From Paraburkholderia tuberum STM678 (GTDB lineage: Bacteria; Pseudomonadota; Gammaproteobacteria; Burkholderiales; Burkholderiaceae), in assembly GCF_902833905.1 (NCBI RefSeq), contig NZ_CADFGP010000001.1:288020-352019 (forward strand): a stretch of 64,000 nt of DNA, in the 5' to 3' direction. Below the pieces are notes generated by a model. The model was not told the DNA's origin and made no database searches. It saw only the letters and a program-made list of their open reading frames with translations. Of this stretch, positions 28,637-36,214 are shown piece after piece (within the stretch, counting starts at the first letter, position 1; every line of letters starts with the position of its first letter). Both the position numbers and the translations under genes were made by a program.

Positions 28637-28699
28637 AGGGGGCCCCCCATCAGTGTGTGCATCCGATGAGCACCAATCTAACAATCCAAATTGCTAGGT

Positions 28700-28725
28700 A
28701 AAATATTGTTTTTGCACGCAGTGCA
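28700..28725. promoter_or_regulatory. AT-rich motif and palindrome upstream of the Rieske operon
   Basis: AAAATATTGTTTTTG at 28700-28714 is nearly the same as a segment upstream of the flavin monooxygenase gene (29765-29779, one mismatch). It runs into TGCACGCAGTGCA (28713-28725), a short palindrome. It lies about 65-90 bases before the Rieske start codon. It is probably an operator or upstream promoter element shared by the two operons. Confidence 0.45.
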
Positions 28726-28760
28726 TAGCTCAAGCCTATGCCGAGAGGCTTTCCGGGCCG

Positions 28761-29684
28761 CTAACCGATATGGAGGCGCCGAATATACGTTTCACAGAAT
28801 GCCGAGAAGCGCTTCACAACCTCGCGCGGCTTGACGGCGCCCGATAGTGCGATGCCAAGCGTCGTCGCATTGACGCTTTCCTTGAAATGTTTAATCACGA
28901 AGTCTTCGCCGTCCACTGTTCGGGTCGACTTCAGCGGGAAGTTGAGTATGCTGTAACCCAAGCCGTTGGCAACCATGCCACGCACCACTTCAGGCTGTGA
29001 CGACCGGAAAGCCGCGGTAGGGCGGCTGCCGACTGCGTCGAACAGCGCGGAGAAGTACTCGCGGCTATGCGGAAGGTCCAGCATCACATAGGGCTCGGGC
29101 AGCAGATCGGCCAGCGACACTTTGCGGGCCCGTGCAAGCCTGTGTGTTTTAGGCAGGATGACATACGGTGGCAGCGAAAGCAGCGGGGTAAACGCGATTC
29201 CATCGGCGATATCGAGGCTGTAGGTCAGCGCGATATCGAGCGAGCCGTCGCGCAGGCCGCTCAAAAGCGTGTCCTGATGCGCTTCCGTCGTACGGAAGGT
29301 GACCGCCGGATAGTCCCGCACGAAGCGGCTGATGATGCCTGGCATCAGCGGCGGGGCCAGCGACACCATGCAGCCCAGCGAGATGGAGCCCGACATGCCG
29401 CCGTCGATTTCCTTCGCGGTCAGCTGCAATTCTTCGGCGTTCTGAAGCAGATTGCGAGCGTGGCCGAGCAGATCGCGGCCCGGTTGCGTGAGCGACAGCC
29501 CGCTGGCGTGATGGCGGATGAACAGTTGGACGCCGAACGATTCCTCCAGATCCGCGAGCGACGTCGAGATAGACGGCTGCGAAATGTGCAGGCGCTTTGC
29601 CGCGGCGGTGAACGAAAGCGTCTCGGCCGTGACGACAAAATACCTGAGCTGACGCAACGAGTAGCGTATCGAGTTGCCGTCCAT
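28761..29684 (-). CDS. LysR-family transcriptional regulator
   Basis: 307 residues from ATG 29684. The N-terminal winged helix-turn-helix is LRYFVVTAETLSFTAAAKRL, followed by HISQPSISTSLADLEESFG, then the linker helix. The C-terminal effector-binding fold follows with SISLGCMVSLAPPLMPGI and the LDLPHSREY region. It lies between the Rieske-importer operon and the divergent monooxygenase operon and is the obvious candidate to control both, responding to the pathway substrate or an intermediate. Confidence 0.93.
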   Translation of the reverse strand: MDGNSIRYSLRQLRYFVVTAETLSFTAAAKRLHISQPSISTSLADLEESFGVQLFIRHHASGLSLTQPGRDLLGHARNLLQNAEELQLTAKEIDGGMSGSISLGCMVSLAPPLMPGIISRFVRDYPAVTFRTTEAHQDTLLSGLRDGSLDIALTYSLDIADGIAFTPLLSLPPYVILPKTHRLARARKVSLADLLPEPYVMLDLPHSREYFSALFDAVGSRPTAAFRSSQPEVVRGMVANGLGYSILNFPLKSTRTVDGEDFVIKHFKESVNATTLGIALSGAVKPREVVKRFSAFCETYIRRLHIG

Positions 29685-29749
29685 CAGTTGCTCCGTGTTC
29701 GGTCGAACCGATTGTCGCTTGCCAATTGTCGATTGCATAGCGAAAAACG

Positions 29750-29783
29750 ATGCAAAGCATTTTTAAAATATAGTTTTTGTTGC
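29750..29783. promoter_or_regulatory. probable LysR operator upstream of the monooxygenase operon
   Basis: ATGCAAAGCAT (29750-29760) is a palindrome with a three-base centre. It is followed by AAAATATAGTTTTTG (29765-29779), which differs at one base from the element before the Rieske gene. Both lie in the divergent region of lysR and the monooxygenase gene, where a LysR protein would bind. Confidence 0.45.
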
Positions 29784-29862
29784 CCGCCGCGCGGCGTACA
29801 TTCTGTCCGACCGAAGAGAGAGTGTGACCTGAATCCAGAGCGCTTTTCAGAAGGAGAAGGCC

Positions 29863-31221
29863 ATGTCGGCTGAAAAATTGTCGATCGACACGCTGGTCAT
29901 AGGCGCGGGTCAGGCGGGCGTGGCAATGAGCGAACACCTGAGCAAACTCGGCGTACCCCATCTCGTGCTGGAGCGCGACCGCATTGCCGAACGCTGGCGT
30001 ACCTGCCGCTGGGATTCACTGGTCGCCAATGGTCCCGCCTGGCACGACCGCTTCCCTAACATGGAGTTCGAAGGACTCGATCCTGATGGGTTCGCCGCCA
30101 AGGATCAGGTCGCCGATTACTTCGAGGCCTATGCGCGCAAGTTCGATGCGCCGATCCGCACGGGCGTCGAAGTCACGAGCGTCGAGCGTCTGAAGGGCCG
30201 GGCAGGATTTACGGTCGCAACGTCCGATGGCACGATCGAAGCCCGTCGCGTGGTCGTTGCGACGGGGCCGTTCCAGCGGCCCGTCATTCCCCCCATCGCG
30301 CCACAGGACGTCGAGCTCACGCAGCTTCATTCGGCCCACTATCGGAACCCGGCGCAGCTGCCCGAAGGCGCGGTGCTCGTGGTTGGCGCGGGGTCGTCCG
30401 GCGTGCAGATCGCGGACGAACTGCAACGCGCGGGCCGCAAGGTTTATCTGTCCGTCGGTGCGCATGACCGTCCGCCGCGCGCCTATCGCGGTCGCGATTT
30501 CTGCTGGTGGCTGGGTGTACTCGGCGAATGGGACAAGGAAGTCGCCGTGCCGGGACGCGAGCATGTGACCATTGCCGTCAGCGGCGCGTATGGCGGCCAG
30601 ACCATCGATTTTCGCAGGCTCGCTCATCAGGGCATGATGCTGGTCGGCACGACGAAATCGTTCGCGAATGGCGTCGCGATCTTCGAACAGGACCTCGCCG
30701 CCAATCTGACGCGTGGCGACGAAAACCTGAGGTCGCTACTGGACGCAGCCGACGACTACGTCGAGCGCAACGGCGTGGACCTGCCGGAAGACCCCGACGC
30801 ACGCCTGATTCCACCCGACCCGGAGTGCGTGACGCATCCGCTCCCGGAACTGGATCTGAAGAAGGCGGGTGTGAGCACGATCATTTGGGCGACCGGCTAT
30901 GCCGTCGATTTCAGCTGGCTGCACGTGAACGCGTTCGACGATAAGGGCAAGCCGCAGCATCAGCGCGGTGTATCGAAGGAACCGGGCGTGTATTTCCTCG
31001 GCTTGCCGTGGTTGTCGCGGCGCGCGTCGTCGTTTATCTGGGGCGTCTGGCACGACGCAAAGCACATCGCCGATCACATCGTCACCCAGCGCAAATACCT
31101 CGCGTATCGCGACACGTCGCAGCGTCGGCAGGACGCACGCGGCGTGCATGGCGCGAATCCAACCGATACCGCGTGCGACGAATCGCACGCGCCGAACACC
31201 AAAGAAGTGGGAGTGAACTGA
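29863..31221 (+). CDS. FAD- and NAD(P)-dependent flavin monooxygenase
   Basis: 452 residues. The FAD-binding GxGxxG is GAGQAG (14-19), the second Rossmann motif is VVGAGSSGVQIADEL (about 171-185), and a late ATGYAVDFSWL matches the ATG motif of class B monooxygenases. The FxGxxxHxxxY/W fingerprint appears only in part, so a plain flavin oxidoreductase remains possible. The gene starts an operon and its TGA overlaps the ATG of the RidA gene by one base, so the two are translated together. It probably oxidises a nitrogen-containing intermediate made by the Rieske enzyme. Confidence 0.85.
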   Translation: MSAEKLSIDTLVIGAGQAGVAMSEHLSKLGVPHLVLERDRIAERWRTCRWDSLVANGPAWHDRFPNMEFEGLDPDGFAAKDQVADYFEAYARKFDAPIRTGVEVTSVERLKGRAGFTVATSDGTIEARRVVVATGPFQRPVIPPIAPQDVELTQLHSAHYRNPAQLPEGAVLVVGAGSSGVQIADELQRAGRKVYLSVGAHDRPPRAYRGRDFCWWLGVLGEWDKEVAVPGREHVTIAVSGAYGGQTIDFRRLAHQGMMLVGTTKSFANGVAIFEQDLAANLTRGDENLRSLLDAADDYVERNGVDLPEDPDARLIPPDPECVTHPLPELDLKKAGVSTIIWATGYAVDFSWLHVNAFDDKGKPQHQRGVSKEPGVYFLGLPWLSRRASSFIWGVWHDAKHIADHIVTQRKYLAYRDTSQRRQDARGVHGANPTDTACDESHAPNTKEVGVN

Positions 31222-31652
31222 TGCCTACGCATACCCGCATCCGCATGTTCAATACGAAGGATACGTACCCGAACCAGTCGCTCGATAACGATCTTTGCCA
31301 GGCGGTTCGCGCGGGCAATACGGTCTATGTGCGCGGCCAGGTCGGTACGGATTTCGACGGCAACCTCGTCGGTCTCGGCGATCCGAGCGCGCAGGCCGAG
31401 CAGGCGATGAAGAACGTCAAGCAACTTCTCGAGGAAGCGGGCAGCGACCTGTCGCATATCGTCAAGACGACGACTTACATCACTGATCCTCGTTATCGCG
31501 AGCCGGTGTACCAGGAAGTCGGCAAGTGGCTGAAGGGCGTGTATCCGATTTCGACGGGGCTGTGCGTCAGCGCGCTCGGCCAGCCGCAATGGCTGATGGA
31601 AATCGACGTGATCGCCGTGATTCCGGACAACTGGAAGCCATCTCAGGCATGA
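31221..31652 (+). CDS. RidA (YjgF/Rid) family protein
   Basis: 143 residues. Family segments: VRAGNTVYVRGQVGTDFDGN, VKQLLEEAGSDLSHIVKTTTY and GLCVSALGQPQWLMEIDVIA. It lacks the catalytic arginine position in the usual IKRTRV-like context, showing VKTTTYI instead, so it may not be a classical RidA deaminase. Rid proteins hydrolyse enamine or imine intermediates. Here it overlaps the flavin monooxygenase gene by one base, as RutC follows RutA-type logic in the pyrimidine pathway. Confidence 0.88.
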   Translation: MPTHTRIRMFNTKDTYPNQSLDNDLCQAVRAGNTVYVRGQVGTDFDGNLVGLGDPSAQAEQAMKNVKQLLEEAGSDLSHIVKTTTYITDPRYREPVYQEVGKWLKGVYPISTGLCVSALGQPQWLMEIDVIAVIPDNWKPSQA

Positions 31653-31662
31653 GGAGCTAGCC

Positions 31663-32340
31663 ATGACATTCTCGATCGTCGGACGTTGTGGCAAGACCGG
31701 TCAGCTCGGTATCGCGATCAGTTCGTCGAGCATTGCGGTGGGTGCGAGGTGTCCGTGGGCGCGCGCGGGCGTCGGTGCGGTGGCGACGCAGAACGTGACG
31801 CTGCCCGCGCTCGGGCCGCAGATTCTCGATCTGCTGGAAAGCGAGCGTATCGCGGCGGATACGGCACTCGAACGGGCGCTAGGCGCGAGCGAATGGAGCG
31901 AATACCGGCAGGTGACGGTGGTCGACAGTGAGGGGCGAACCGCGATGTTCACCGGCAAGGAAGCACTCGGCGTGCATCACGCCGTCGCGGGAAATCAGTG
32001 TGTGGCAGCGGGCAATCTGCTCGCCGGCAAGCCGGTGATCGACGCGATGGTGAAAGCGTTCGAGAGCGCACAAGGCGTGCTCGCCGATCGTCTGCTGCAC
32101 GCGATGCATGCGGCCGTCGAAGCTGGCGGAGAAGCAGGGCCCGTGCATTCGGCGGCTCTGAAGATCGTCGATACACACGTCTGGCCGAGCGTCGATCTGC
32201 GTGTCGATTGGGCCGACGACGATCCGATCGGCAAACTTGCCGCGCTTTGGCAAGCGTATCGGCCGCAGATGCGGGACTACATCGCACGCGCGTTGAATCC
32301 AACTGCGGCGCCGAGCTACGGAGTGCCCGGCGATGAGTGA
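31663..32340 (+). CDS. DUF1028 family protein (Ntn-hydrolase-like)
   Basis: 225 residues. The start MTFSIVGRCGKTGQLGIAIS, SSSIAVGARCPWARAGVGAV, and the central VAGNQCVAAGNLL (around 105-120) with LADRLLHAMHAAVEAGGEAG are the DUF1028 signature. The family is annotated as Ntn-hydrolase-like; biochemical activity is not established to my knowledge. It starts ten bases after RidA and its stop overlaps the start of the truncated deacylase by eight bases, so it is one operon. Confidence 0.88.
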   Translation: MTFSIVGRCGKTGQLGIAISSSSIAVGARCPWARAGVGAVATQNVTLPALGPQILDLLESERIAADTALERALGASEWSEYRQVTVVDSEGRTAMFTGKEALGVHHAVAGNQCVAAGNLLAGKPVIDAMVKAFESAQGVLADRLLHAMHAAVEAGGEAGPVHSAALKIVDTHVWPSVDLRVDWADDDPIGKLAALWQAYRPQMRDYIARALNPTAAPSYGVPGDE

Positions 32341-32450
32341 GTTGTCGAGCCGTGCGCTGCTCGAACGGCTGATCGGTTTTGCGACTGTCAGCCGCGACTC
32401 CAATCTGGAACTGATCGGCTTCGTGCAGCAATACCTCGCGGATCCAGGTG
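32333..32450 (+). pseudogene. 5' remnant of an M20/ArgE-type deacylase
   Basis: ATG 32333 overlaps the DUF1028 stop. The first 37 or so codons (SELSSRALLERLIGFATVS, RDSNLELIGFVQQYLAD) are the clear N-terminus of acetylornithine-deacetylase-like M20 peptidases. The match ends near 32445 where the sequence becomes the 3' end of the Nramp gene on the other strand. The frame stays open as antisense for another 400 bases and has no meaning there. So about 90% of the deacylase is missing, removed by a rearrangement. Confidence 0.75.
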
Positions 32451-32454
32451 TGGA

Positions 32455-33786
32455 TCAGGACACGCGCTCCGCCACTTCGAGCACGAAGTGCGCGACCACG
32501 ACCACACCGGTGATCAGGGTCGCGAGCCAGCAGAGCGCGCGTAACGACCAGTGCGCGACGATTTCGCCGACCGCTTCTCGTTTCGCACTCAGCAGCACCA
32601 GAAGCACCAGCACGGGCGTAATCGTCATACCGTTGACGATGGCGCTCCAGTACAGCGCCTTGACAGGGTCGACGTGCCATAGGCCGAGCGCAACGCCAAG
32701 CAGCGTCCCGAGCCCCGCGAGCGCAACGAGCAGAACAGCAATGCGCCGATCACGCCGTTGGCCATGGGGCCAGTCGAACGAACTCGCGACCGCTTGCGCA
32801 GCGGAACCCCCAAGCGAAGGTAGTGCGAGCAGCGCTGAGCCGATCAGTGCAAGCCCAAGCAGTGTGCCGGCGTAGCCATCCACTAGCGGTTCGAGCACCC
32901 TGGAAAGCTCCATGGGCTCGCCGGGCCGCGTCTGTGCACCATGCAGCGTCGCCGCAGCCGCAATCATGATGCACAATGCGGCCACGCTCGATAGCGCGGT
33001 GCGCGTCAAGGTCTGCATGCGCGCCCGGCGAAGCTGCTCTGACGAACGTCGATCGCCTCGCGCCGCGTGCTGTTCGTGCTGTCGATGTTCTTCCTGTGCT
33101 TCCTGCTCGGCCTGCGAAAAAAGCAGATAGGGACTCATCGTCGTACCGAGCACGGCCATCAGCATCGTGACGAAATCTTCTTTCCACTCGACGTGCGGCA
33201 CGAGCGAGCGCAGCACGACCGTGTGCCAAGGCACATCGACGATCAGCAGCACGCCGGCATACGCGAGCATCGGCAGCATCAACCATTTGAGCATCTGCGC
33301 ATAGCGCGGATAGGGAATGAACCACTGCAACGTAATCGAGGTGCAACCGCATGCGAGGGCAAGCAACCAAAGCGGCCCATGAGTGAAGCGTTGCACGACC
33401 GCGGCCATCGCCATCACATTGACGGCGATATTCAGCGTATTGGCAATCACGAACCGCGCCACCGCCAAATAGAAGAACACCGGCGAATAGTGCGCGCGCA
33501 TGTTCGCGGTCAGGCCATGTCCAGTGACGGCGGCGACACGCGTCGAGACCAGCTGCAACGCGACCATCGACGGATACGACAGCACGCAGGTCCACAGCAG
33601 GTCGTAGCCGTACCACGCGCCCGCGAGTGAATATGTGGCGATCCCGCTGGGATCGTTATCGCAGCCGAGACTTGCCAGCCCCGGCCGCAGATCGGCGGCC
33701 CACGAGCGGGCGGGCTGCGACGAGGCAGCGTGCGTATTACCTTGTGCGGCGCGGGGCGCGGTGCCCCTGTCGGGGGAAGAGTGCAT
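32455..33786 (-). CDS. Nramp-family metal transporter-like protein
   Basis: 443 residues from ATG 33786 with about eleven hydrophobic segments. The first-helix metal motif DPGN of classical Nramp (Mn/Fe importers) is replaced by DNDPSGIATYS (about 43-53). The helix-6 MPH motif is not obvious either; the corresponding region reads TTMSPYLLFSQAEQEAQEEH. A cytoplasmic histidine-, glutamate- and arginine-rich loop follows. These changes place it with the Nramp-related, non-canonical group, whose substrates may be Mg, Al or none known. The gene ends right at the rearrangement point of the deacylase remnant. Confidence 0.82.
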   Translation of the reverse strand: MHSSPDRGTAPRAAQGNTHAASSQPARSWAADLRPGLASLGCDNDPSGIATYSLAGAWYGYDLLWTCVLSYPSMVALQLVSTRVAAVTGHGLTANMRAHYSPVFFYLAVARFVIANTLNIAVNVMAMAAVVQRFTHGPLWLLALACGCTSITLQWFIPYPRYAQMLKWLMLPMLAYAGVLLIVDVPWHTVVLRSLVPHVEWKEDFVTMLMAVLGTTMSPYLLFSQAEQEAQEEHRQHEQHAARGDRRSSEQLRRARMQTLTRTALSSVAALCIMIAAAATLHGAQTRPGEPMELSRVLEPLVDGYAGTLLGLALIGSALLALPSLGGSAAQAVASSFDWPHGQRRDRRIAVLLVALAGLGTLLGVALGLWHVDPVKALYWSAIVNGMTITPVLVLLVLLSAKREAVGEIVAHWSLRALCWLATLITGVVVVAHFVLEVAERVS

Positions 33787-34224
33787 TCGCCTGACCGTCG
33801 GGAAACCAGGGATGCTGTAGCGCTCGCACGAAACGTTCCTTCGTCGACTCGTTTCGCGGCACACATATTCAGCGGATGTGACGCTATCGGGGGCGACTAT
33901 CAGGACTCCCGCAGGCTGACGATACAATGTCACATCTTCAACGCGCGCCGACCAGCGCGAAACGCTCGTCGACCGCGGCGAGCGAACGACCAGTCTCCGC
34001 GATAGCTCCCCGCAAGTGAGGTCTCAATGCCCAGGCGTCTTTTCCGCGCTGCGGCAATCGAAACGGATTCAAGGCGGTGAATGACACACTCGGCCATACT
34101 GCATCGCAGCTGACTCGCTCTGTTTGCCTGAATTCCCGACCTGCTTCGGCAGGGAGGCTGGATGTGCCGGACAAAGTGACAGTTGCGACGAGCCGCTGAA
34201 GAAAATCACTGGAAAGGAGAAATC
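33787..34224. other. non-coding gap
   Basis: About 440 bases upstream of Nramp and before a small ORF pair. No credible gene. A ribosome site, GGAAAGGAG, sits at 34211-34219 before the TTG at 34225. Confidence 0.4.
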
Positions 34225-34374
34225 TTGAAAAAGACAGGATTCACGGTTCCGATCATGACGCCTTGCACGGGCGCGCACGCATCGGACTACGCTGAGCTCT
34301 GGAATCCACCAGAGGCACGCGCGAACATGCTTCGAGTGACGACTCGCGCCGCATCCGTCAGGGTCGTGCGCTAA
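34225..34374 (+). CDS. possible 49-residue ORF with TTG start
   Basis: The TTG at 34225 lies at good distance from GGAAAGGAG. The product would begin KKTGFTVPIMTPCTGAHASD and end RAASVRVVR, with a modest hydrophobic patch. Its TAA overlaps the ATG of the next gene (TAATG at 34372-34376), which is a usual mark of coupled translation. No family is recognised and the basic, low-complexity C-terminus is not typical of a folded protein. Confidence 0.35.
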   Translation: MKKTGFTVPIMTPCTGAHASDYAELWNPPEARANMLRVTTRAASVRVVR

Positions 34375-34598
34375 TGGAGACGATCGACTACGACGGGTAC
34401 ACGTTGTGGGGGCATGCCATCCTTCAGCAGGAAGGCGAAGGCATCCTGCAACCGGAGCGCTATGCGGCGAGCGGAACCATTACGCGAGGCGGAAAGCTGA
34501 TCGAAGCATCAGGCATTCTGGGACTATTCGATAGCGAGGAGGAAGCCCACCATGCAGGCCTGGATTGGGCGCGCGCGTGGGTGGATGCTCATGGATGA
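34374..34598 (+). CDS. conserved small hypothetical protein
   Basis: 74 residues, MDYDGYTLWG-like opening (METIDYDGYTLWGHAILQ), then ASGTITRGGKLIEASGILG and ending AHHAGLDWARAWVDAHG. The strand-strand-helix pattern and acidic composition look like a real small cytosolic protein; I have an impression of similar Burkholderia hypothetical proteins but no function. It is coupled to the upstream TTG ORF by a TAATG overlap. Confidence 0.65.
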   Translation: METIDYDGYTLWGHAILQQEGEGILQPERYAASGTITRGGKLIEASGILGLFDSEEEAHHAGLDWARAWVDAHG

Positions 34599-34682
34599 GC
34601 TTGCGCTTGGCAGGGTAGTCGAGAGGCTCGGAGCCGTTGCCGTTGGTGGGCCGGGAGGACGCGCCAGCGGATCGACTCAAAC

Positions 34683-35669
34683 CTACGCTTCCCGCTTGCT
34701 GCGCCCATACAGCAGCAACATTGCCGCTATCACCGCGCCATAGATGATCTGACGTCCCGCCTCGGGCATCTGCGCGACTGAAAGGATCGACTGCAGCAGC
34801 GTGATGAGGATCGCGCCAGCCACGGTGCCGAGGTATGAACCTCGTCCACCCAGAATCGATGTGCCGCCGAGCACGACTGCCGCGATCGCCGGCAACAGGT
34901 AGGCATCGCCCATCGACTGCGCTGCCTTCGATGCATAACCGGCGAGCAATACGCCGCCGAACGCCGCGAAGGCGCTGCACACGGCGAATGCGGCCACGGT
35001 CACGAGCCGCGTATTGATGCCGGACAGATACGCCGCGCGTTCGGTATTGCCGATCGCGTACAGCGTGCGGCCGAAGGTCGTACGCGACAACAGGAACACC
35101 GTGGCGCCGCCGATCACGAGCCATAGCGCGACGGCATTCGGCACGCCCGGTACGAGCCAGCCCGCCGCGAGCCATCGCATCACCTGTGGCGCGGAATCCT
35201 GCGGCGACGATCCGCCGGTATAGACGATCATGATGCCCTGTGCGACCGCATTGGTCGCGAGCGTTGCGATCATCGACGGAATGCGCAGCAGCGCAACGAG
35301 GATGCCGTTGACGACGCCGATCAGCACGCCGCAACCAATCCCGACCGGTATCGCGAGGATCCGTCCGAGTTCGCCGTGCCCCGCTACCGCGCACGCCAGC
35401 ATTGCGCCGACGGTGATGGTCCACGGCAGCGACAGGTCGATGTGGCCGAGCAGGATCACCATCATCAGGCCGGTCGCGATGATGCCGAGGAACGCGCCGA
35501 CCTTCAGTTGCAGCAGGATGTACTCCGGCGACGTGAAGTTGCGCGAATACATCCCGCCGACGAGCAGCAGCGCGACGATGCACGCGAACGCGATCACGAC
35601 CGGTTTGTCGATTCTGCGCGTGAGCCTCGACACGAACGTGGTCCGACTGGTCGCTGAAACGTGGCTCAT
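34683..35669 (-). CDS. sugar ABC transporter permease (BPD_transp_2, RbsC/YjfF type)
   Basis: 328 residues from ATG 35669. Eight or so spans; the family core is IIATGLMMVILLGHIDLSLP (about 62-81), GVVNGILVALLRIPSMIATL and AAVVLGGTSILGGRGSYLGT. It belongs to the ribose/galactofuranose-type permeases. Its start overlaps the end of a second, truncated permease by four bases. No ATPase or binding-protein gene is present beside it, so it is the tail of a broken transporter operon and may no longer be functional. Confidence 0.85.
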   Translation of the reverse strand: MSHVSATSRTTFVSRLTRRIDKPVVIAFACIVALLLVGGMYSRNFTSPEYILLQLKVGAFLGIIATGLMMVILLGHIDLSLPWTITVGAMLACAVAGHGELGRILAIPVGIGCGVLIGVVNGILVALLRIPSMIATLATNAVAQGIMIVYTGGSSPQDSAPQVMRWLAAGWLVPGVPNAVALWLVIGGATVFLLSRTTFGRTLYAIGNTERAAYLSGINTRLVTVAAFAVCSAFAAFGGVLLAGYASKAAQSMGDAYLLPAIAAVVLGGTSILGGRGSYLGTVAGAILITLLQSILSVAQMPEAGRQIIYGAVIAAMLLLYGRSKREA

Positions 35670-36085
35670 TGAAACCACTCCAGACGGTTGCGTACCTTGA
35701 ACAGCCCGCATGCGCCGATCGCGACAGCGAGCAGAAGAATCACACCCTGGAATAGCGGCTGCCACAGCGCATCGACGTTGAACACGAACAGCAGGTCGCC
35801 GATCGAGCGAAACGCGAATGCGCCGAAGATCGCGCCAATCGCGCTGCCCTTGCCGCCGAGCAGCGACACGCCGCCGATCACCACTGCGGCGATCGAAAAC
35901 AGCGTGTACGAGTTGGCGCTGCCGAGGCTCGCTTCGACGGTGTCGGTGAAGAACGTCAGGAATAGGCCGCCGATCGCAGTGAGCAGGCCGGCCAGCGTAT
36001 AGCTGGCGAACTTCGCGCGGCGGATCGGCATGCCGGACAGAAAAGCCGCAGGTTCGGACGAGCCGGTCGCGTACGCCGCGCGCAC
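35666..36085 (-). pseudogene. 3' half of a second sugar ABC permease (YtfT-like)
   Basis: The visible part, from AVRAAYATGSSEPAAFLSG through IAAVVIGGVSLLGGKGSAIG to VRNRLEWFQ, matches the last 140 residues of YtfT-type permeases. The first 190 residues are missing: upstream of about 36085 the frame turns into unrelated sequence (MNSPTTRARCACI). So the gene was cut, with the loss also removing the transporter's ATPase and binding protein. Confidence 0.7.
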
Positions 36086-36214
36086 GGCGATGCAGGCGCA
36101 TCTGGCGCGCGTGGTCGGCGAGTTCACACGAGCCTGGCGTTAGCCAGACCGTGTTCTGCGGTGCGCGCCGCAAGCTGCAACGGCACTGCCCCAATCCGTT
36201 CGCCTTCAGTTCGG

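Noticed and set aside
32451..32875. Long continuation of the deacylase frame
   Set aside because: After about 32445 the frame is only the antisense of the Nramp gene; the Ser/Thr-rich sequence has no likeness to M20 enzymes.
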